Source: Anaerolineae bacterium (GTDB lineage: Bacteria > Chloroflexota > Anaerolineae > UBA1429). From it: DNA of 9,011 nucleotides. Below, one piece after another: positions 6,254 to 9,011 of this stretch (position 1 is the stretch's first letter; the number at the start of each line of letters is the position of its first letter). The DNA is taken from the NCBI GenBank assembly GCA_016928125.1, contig JAFGLK010000063.1, positions 1 to 9,011 of the forward strand. The letters are read 5' to 3'. The notes under the pieces are model-generated. The model made no database searches. It had not been told where the DNA came from and saw only the letters and a list, made by a program, of their open reading frames with translations. The position numbers were made by a program, and so were the translations under genes.

Positions 6254-7067
6254 AGCCCGCTGGCTCGCCTGCGCAGGGCTTCAGGCGCACCACCAACACG
6301 GGTGGGATCTCGGCAAAGCGTCCCCAGGACAGGGCGCGGGCGCCGCTCTCTTCGCCGTTGAAGGCCGGCTCCTCGATTCCATCCATGGCCAGACCCGCCC
6401 GGAAAGCGGCGCCCAGGAGCAGGCTCAGAGGACGGTGAAAGTAATACTGTGGCTCGGGCTGGCCGACTATGCCCAGCCCGAGGCCGTGCATCGGGCTGAG
6501 ATAGCGCGTCACGACCACTGAGCGCGTCTCGACCAACTGGCCGTCCTGATCTGCCTCCTGGAGCATCGCCGAGGTGCCCAGCGAGTTGAAGCAGGGGTGC
6601 ATCACGGAGAAAACAAAGCGTCCGCCAGGACGCAGCAGCTGGGGAACGGCGCTCATCAAAGGCTCGACGTCGCTCATGTCCATGAGGCCCATGCTACACA
6701 CGACCGCATCGAAGGCATGCTTGCCAAGCGCCCGTAATTGCGCGGCATCCGTCGCGTCCACCAGCCGGTAGGTGATGCGCTCCTGGTCGTGCGCCATGCG
6801 CGCCTGGGCGCAGGCGAGAAAGACCTGCGAGAAATCACAGGCCAGCACCTGACAACCCAGGGCCGCCATCCGCCGCGCAAAGGCCCCATTGCCGCAGGCG
6901 ACATCGAGCACGCGTTCGCCGGGCTGCAACTGGAGCAAGCGCTCGGTGGCGGGGCCAATCAAGAGCCGCTGGAAGTCGTTGCCCTCGCCATAGCGTCCGT
7001 CCCAGAAGCGGGCGTTCGCGTCCCAGATGCGGCGCGTCTCCTCATGCAAAGCTCGCTCATCGCTCAT
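6252..7067 (-). CDS. Class I SAM-dependent methyltransferase
   Basis: 271 aa from ATG 7067, which has GGAGG at 7076-7080 (8-base spacing). The frame stays open upstream to 7148, but that extension would overlap the preceding gene's stop. Motif I is VLDVACGNGAFARRMA (residues 53-68), the Rossmann SAM-binding loop. D78 ends the second strand (CQVLACDFS) and should hold the ribose hydroxyls. D105 (LVDATD) fits the adenine-contact position. Motif IV is FDAVVCSMGLMDM (119-131), and LLRPGGRFVFSVMHPCF (145-160) is the usual post-IV strand. It is therefore of the Methyltransf_11/25 type: soluble, cytoplasmic, small-molecule or undefined acceptor. The C-terminal half (PQYYFHRPLSLLLGAAFRAGL) is typical of this group, where it shapes the acceptor site. 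It sits 65 bases after the uronyl hydrolase gene and 10 bases before the TPR lipoprotein gene. Neither neighbour identifies the substrate. Confidence 0.9.
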   Translation of the reverse strand: MSDERALHEETRRIWDANARFWDGRYGEGNDFQRLLIGPATERLLQLQPGERVLDVACGNGAFARRMAALGCQVLACDFSQVFLACAQARMAHDQERITYRLVDATDAAQLRALGKHAFDAVVCSMGLMDMSDVEPLMSAVPQLLRPGGRFVFSVMHPCFNSLGTSAMLQEADQDGQLVETRSVVVTRYLSPMHGLGLGIVGQPEPQYYFHRPLSLLLGAAFRAGLAMDGIEEPAFNGEESGARALSWGRFAEIPPVLVVRLKPCAGEPAG

Positions 7068-7075
7068 CGCCACAA

Positions 7076-7080
7076 CCTCC
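7076..7080 (-). promoter_or_regulatory. Ribosome binding site of the methyltransferase gene
   Basis: GGAGG on the minus strand lies 8 bases before ATG 7067. It fixes the start 27 codons downstream of the earliest possible start at 7148. Confidence 0.65.
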
Positions 7081-7132
7081 GGATGGCGGGGTTCACGCCC
7101 ACCGTCGCTGTTCGCGCCTGTCGCGCAGCGTC

Positions 7133-8095
7133 CTAGCTTGCGGCCCAATCCGCCGCCGCGGCCTCCATCAGGAGGAAGAAGGCTTGCCCCTCGGGGGCGA
7201 CGCCGGGATATTCAAAGTGCGGGGCGCCACATACCCCCTGGACCAGCCCATCTGGGTCAACCTGCTGTCGAGCGGCCTGGCGCATGCGCTCGGCTTGCGC
7301 GAGGAAGGAATCAGGTAGCCAGCCGTATGTCACGCCGCGGTAGATCGTGTAGGCCAGCATCTGGGCCAGGTTGGTCTCGACAAAGGTGTCCGCATCATCC
7401 ACCACATCATGGAACAATCCATCCGCGCGAAGATGCGTCAGACATCCCTCCAGCAACTCGCCTACATAGCCGATGAGGCGCTGCCGATCAGCGGCCATCC
7501 TCGGCGGCAACGCAGCGATCACGCGCGCCATGCCGGCCGCAGCCCAGCCGTTGCCTGCGCCCCAGAAGGCGGCCCGGGCAAAGTCAGCGCAATCGTCGTC
7601 CCATTGGTGATGGAAAAGGCGCGCCGACGGATCCCACAGTAGGCGGCGAAAGCCCTCCACTTGCCGCACCGCCTCGTCAGGATGCCCCGCCACGGCGAGG
7701 AAGGGGGGCGCCATATAGAACGAGTCAACCCAAACCTGGCCCGTGTGGGTCAGATGATAGAGCGTGCCATCGGCCGTGCGCGGTGCCCGCTCGAGCAACC
7801 AGGCGAGCTGGCGTTTGGCGGCCGCCTCGAGTGCGGGATCTCCGGTGAGGCGCGCCGCAAAGAGCACGGCCTCCCCGTTGGCCGAAGGATCAGTGACCGC
7901 GTTGGGGTCGCCCACCATCCCCAGGCGCCCATCCGGCAGTTGGCGCACCACCGCCTCGCGCGCCATGAGCACGGCCAGATCGTGTCGACCTAGCTCCAGA
8001 AAAGCTTGGGCCGCGACGCCCTGCTCCCAGGAGTGGCGCTGCATCGTCAGCAATGCGCGTGCCACCCGCTCTACGATCTTCTCCGAGTGTGTCAT
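7133..8095 (-). CDS. GH88/GH105 unsaturated uronyl (rhamnogalacturonyl) hydrolase
   Basis: 320 aa from ATG 8095, with GGAG at 8105-8108. The open frame runs on to 8293, but that extension overlaps the upstream gene and has no family similarity. Enzymes of this (alpha/alpha)6-barrel family hydrate the 4,5-double bond of unsaturated uronic acids left by polysaccharide lyases, releasing a 5-keto-4-deoxyuronate. Family-like blocks are DPNAVTDPSANGEAV (D69), GQVWVDSFYMAPPFLA (D124, the likely catalytic acid/base Asp as in YteR), LFHHQWDDD (H162/H163), AAFWGAGNGW (W184) and the C-terminal APEGQAFFLLMEA. No signal peptide is present, so it acts in the cytoplasm on imported oligomers. At 320 aa it is somewhat shorter than the roughly 370 aa common in GH105. 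The block order fits GH105 better than GH88 proper, but the substrate (rhamnogalacturonan, ulvan or glucuronan-type disaccharide) cannot be read. It lies 43 bases after the UxaA-like gene, with which it forms a uronate-catabolism pair. Confidence 0.85.
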   Translation of the reverse strand: MTHSEKIVERVARALLTMQRHSWEQGVAAQAFLELGRHDLAVLMAREAVVRQLPDGRLGMVGDPNAVTDPSANGEAVLFAARLTGDPALEAAAKRQLAWLLERAPRTADGTLYHLTHTGQVWVDSFYMAPPFLAVAGHPDEAVRQVEGFRRLLWDPSARLFHHQWDDDCADFARAAFWGAGNGWAAAGMARVIAALPPRMAADRQRLIGYVGELLEGCLTHLRADGLFHDVVDDADTFVETNLAQMLAYTIYRGVTYGWLPDSFLAQAERMRQAARQQVDPDGLVQGVCGAPHFEYPGVAPEGQAFFLLMEAAAADWAAS

Positions 8096-8138
8096 CGGGA
8101 TGCGCTCCGCTCTGTTCAGGTGGAGGCTCCATTGCTCG

Positions 8139-9011
8139 CTAGTAGATCGGCCCCTGACGCAGAATGGCGAACTCGGTGTGGCCCAGCTCCTCGGCGGCTG
8201 GCATCTCACCCGAGGCCACGCGCAAGCACAGCTCAAAGATGCGCTCTCCCACCTGAGCGACGGTCTCCTCGCCGCGTAGGATCGTCCCCGCATCGAGATC
8301 TATATCGCCGGGCATGCGCCGGAAGGTGTGGCTGTTGCCGGTGAGCTTGATCACCGGCGCAAGGGGGTTGCCCATGGGGTTCCCACGGCCGGTGGTAAAG
8401 ACCACGATATGCGAGCCAGCCGCGGCCAGGCCGGTGACCGATGTCGTGTCGTTGCCGGGTGTGTCCATGAACGAGAGCCCCGGGTGGGTCGGGATCTGGC
8501 CATAACGCAGCACATCGACGATGGGTGTGGTGCCGCCTTTGAGCACGTCGCCCAAGGCCTTCTCCTCGACCGTGGTGATGCCCCCGACGATGTTGCCGGG
8601 GCTGGGCTGCTTGCCGACGAAATCCTCGCCCGTGGCCTTGAGGAAGGTCTCGCAAGCCTCGATCGTGCGCATGAGGCGTGCGGCGATCTCGGGGCTGGCA
8701 GCCCGCTCACGCAAGACGTGCTCGGCGCCCAGCAGCTCGCTCGTCTCGCCCAGAATGACCTTGGCTCCGTGGGCGACCATCAGGTCGCTGAAGGCCCCCA
8801 ACGCGGGGTTGGCGGCCATGCCCGAGGTGGCATCGGAGCCCCCACACTCGAGCCCGATGGTGAGTCGTGAGACGGGACAAGGCTCCCGACGGAGGCCCTC
8901 AACGGAGGCGACCATCTGACGCGCCAGCGCTGCACCTTTGCGCACCGTGCTGCGCGTGCCGCCCTGCTCCTGAATCACCAGCAATTCCGTCTGGCCACCA
9001 CCTTGAACGAT
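8139..9011 (-). CDS. UxaA-family dehydratase (altronate/galactarate dehydratase-like), partial
   Basis: The frame is open to the right edge, so this is the last 290 residues of a longer gene. The TTG at 8984 is internal; the residues before it (IVQGGGQTE) continue the family pattern. The hallmark of the C-terminal catalytic domain of UxaA/GarD is clear: GLECGGSDATSGMAANPALG, then D-L-M-V-x-x-G and ILGETSELLGAE. These proteins use iron or manganese to dehydrate D-altronate, D-galactarate or related sugar acids to 2-keto-3-deoxy acids; the Cys of ECGGSD is the conserved residue to check. Other blocks are NIVGGITTVEEKALG, MDTPGNDTTSVTGLAAAG and TTGRGNPMGNPLAPVIKLTGN. Family members are either about 500 aa with an N-terminal SAF domain or about 390 aa with SAF as a separate small protein, and the missing part decides which. 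Altronate, galactarate and sulfolactate (SuyB) enzymes share these motifs, so I give no symbol. The uronyl hydrolase gene next door favours a hexuronate-derived substrate. Confidence 0.88.
   Translation of the reverse strand: MVQGGGQTELLVIQEQGGTRSTVRKGAALARQMVASVEGLRREPCPVSRLTIGLECGGSDATSGMAANPALGAFSDLMVAHGAKVILGETSELLGAEHVLRERAASPEIAARLMRTIEACETFLKATGEDFVGKQPSPGNIVGGITTVEEKALGDVLKGGTTPIVDVLRYGQIPTHPGLSFMDTPGNDTTSVTGLAAAGSHIVVFTTGRGNPMGNPLAPVIKLTGNSHTFRRMPGDIDLDAGTILRGEETVAQVGERIFELCLRVASGEMPAAEELGHTEFAILRQGPIY

Noticed and set aside
7068..7148. N-terminal extension of the methyltransferase
   Set aside because: The extra 27 residues overlap the preceding gene's stop region and have no conserved features. 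GGAGG is correctly spaced for ATG 7067.
8096..8293. N-terminal extension of the uronyl hydrolase
   Set aside because: The extra 66 residues are Arg/Ser/Pro-rich, overlap the UxaA-like gene, and precede a well-placed ATG with a ribosome site where family similarity begins.

Overview
This is a GC-rich bacterial window, most likely from a Chloroflexota chromosome (Anaerolineae/Caldilineae-like) or a metagenomic relative. The lineage is an inference. It rests on the long Thr-Pro (TPTPT) linker in front of Ig-like repeats, the Pro/Ala-rich linkers in surface proteins with C-terminal membrane anchors, and the mix of Gram-negative-style lipoprotein signals with such anchors. No rRNA, tRNA, CRISPR, transposase or phage gene was seen.

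Left part, plus strand (2-2107): two genes separated by about 40 bases. The first is cut by the left edge. It is a Thr-Pro linker followed by two clearly duplicated Ig-like modules and a third beta-rich domain. The second has three Ig-like domains and a C-terminal transmembrane helix but no N-terminal signal peptide. Neither has an assignable enzymatic function. They converge with the minus-strand block across a 143-base spacer that holds a 14-bp perfect palindrome and a 10-bp-stem hairpin.

Right part, minus strand (2251-9011): six co-oriented genes, read from right to left. The first four are a UxaA-family (altronate/galactarate dehydratase-like) protein cut by the right edge, a GH88/GH105 unsaturated uronyl hydrolase, a class I SAM-dependent methyltransferase and a small TPR lipoprotein. 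A 176-base spacer with a good sigma70-like promoter follows. It serves a tightly coupled pair: a 484-aa lipoprotein of unrecognised family, then a 634-aa protein with a signal peptide, an SGNH-hydrolase-like domain, a carbohydrate-binding-like beta-sandwich and a C-terminal membrane anchor.

The UxaA-like and GH88/105 genes point to breakdown of uronic-acid oligosaccharides (pectin, rhamnogalacturonan or similar). The membrane-anchored SGNH/CBM-like protein and its lipoprotein partner could act on a polysaccharide or its ester groups at the cell surface, but that link is inference from proximity. The least described parts are the lipoprotein plus SGNH pair and the two Ig-like proteins. Nothing here is obviously a defence or mobile system.
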